Positions 7,353 to 7,417 of a stretch of DNA of 7,417 nucleotides are shown in pieces; positions within the stretch are counted from its first letter, which is position 1, and every line of letters begins with the position of its first letter. The DNA is from Candidatus Eiseniibacteriota bacterium (lineage in GTDB: Bacteria; JAFGKV01), in NCBI GenBank assembly GCA_025453925.1, contig JALOPK010000207.1, positions 1 to 7,417 on the forward strand. Reading direction: 5' to 3'. Made by a program: the position numbers and the translations under genes. Under the pieces are notes generated by a model. That model did no database searches, was not told where the DNA came from, and was given only the letters and a program-made list of their open reading frames with translations.

Positions 7353-7384
7353 CCTCGCGCAGCGAGGCCGAAGGGAGCGGTGCA
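7353..7384 (+). promoter_or_regulatory. Hairpin and ribosome-binding site before the right-edge gene
   Basis: CCTCGC (7353-7358) and GCGAGG (7362-7367) form a perfect 6-bp stem with a 3-nt loop. Three bases later AAGGGAG (7371-7377) sits 7 nt before ATG at 7385. The stem does not cover the ribosome-binding site, but it lies close enough to affect initiation or mRNA stability. Confidence 0.45.
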
Positions 7385-7417
7385 ATGAGAACGATGGTGT
7401 TTCTGATGTGCATGGCG
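7385..7417 (+). CDS. Start of a probable exported or membrane protein, cut off at the right edge
   Basis: Only 11 codons are visible: MRTMVFLMCMA. The Arg at position 2 followed by a hydrophobic run looks like the beginning of a signal peptide or a membrane anchor. A well-spaced AAGGGAG precedes the ATG by 7 nt; ATG at 7394 is an alternative start. The gene would be transcribed away from gltX, with the repeat-rich region between them. Nothing can be said about its function, and a chance frame is possible with so little sequence. Confidence 0.5.
   Translation, partial: MRTMVFLMCMA

Larger units (their letters stand above)
6135..7384. other. Hairpin- and repeat-rich intergenic region, no convincing gene
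   Basis: About 1.25 kb between gltX and the divergent gene at 7385. It contains two interleaved short-repeat families, listed separately, and several isolated stems: CGCGAA/TTCGCG at 6652-6667 (loop CTGA), GCCGC/GCGGC at 6802-6816, GCATCC/GGATGC at 6944-6960, and CGGGG/CCCCG at 7091-7106. None has a convincing T-tract, so no intrinsic terminator is claimed. The stretch 6880-7080 is less GC-rich than its surroundings and could hold a promoter for the right-hand gene, but no good -35/-10 pair was found. Open frames in this region read through the repeats and show no recognisable domain. Confidence 0.7.

Noticed and set aside
6942-7388. Plus-strand open frame (148 codons) in the intergenic region
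   Set aside because: It reads through palindromes P3 and P4 and gives low-complexity strings typical of translated repeats. It would also overlap the better-supported start at 7385.

Overview
The window is GC-rich bacterial DNA with six tightly packed genes on the minus strand, a hairpin-rich non-coding stretch of about 1.25 kb, and the first codons of a plus-strand gene at the right edge. No rRNA, tRNA, CRISPR array, transposase or phage gene was seen. Two well-conserved aminoacyl-tRNA synthetases, good Shine-Dalgarno sites and short gaps point to an ordinary chromosomal region. The lineage cannot be fixed from sequence alone. A true glutaminyl-tRNA synthetase excludes the many bacteria that make Gln-tRNA only by amidation, and the dense intergenic palindromes fit a GC-rich genome rich in dispersed repeats.

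Layout in transcription order (right to left). gltX (6134 to 4659) and glnS (4646 to 2931) are 12 bp apart and almost certainly form one operon that charges tRNA with glutamate and glutamine. After a 130-bp gap with small hairpins comes a second tight cluster: a cysteine-rich DUF3795 protein (2800 to 2336), a PAP2-superfamily membrane protein resembling the inositol-phosphorylceramide-synthase type (2339 to 1485, overlapping the previous stop codon), and two class I SAM-dependent methyltransferases (1433 to 681; 649 to beyond the left edge). The last four genes could be co-transcribed. Their shared job is unknown; a membrane-lipid or lipid-headgroup role is only a guess from the PAP2 neighbour.

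The region from 6135 to 7384 has no convincing gene. It holds a weak candidate gltX promoter, several copies of a short repeat built around GGACACG/CGTGTCC, four copies of a second C-rich/G-rich palindrome family in both orientations, and several isolated hairpins. Open frames there read through these repeats and look spurious. At 7385 a plus-strand frame begins behind a good ribosome-binding site with a hydrophobic, signal-peptide-like start and runs off the window.

I found no convincing undescribed system. The items most worth a second look are the two interleaved intergenic repeat families and the DUF3795/PAP2/methyltransferase cluster.
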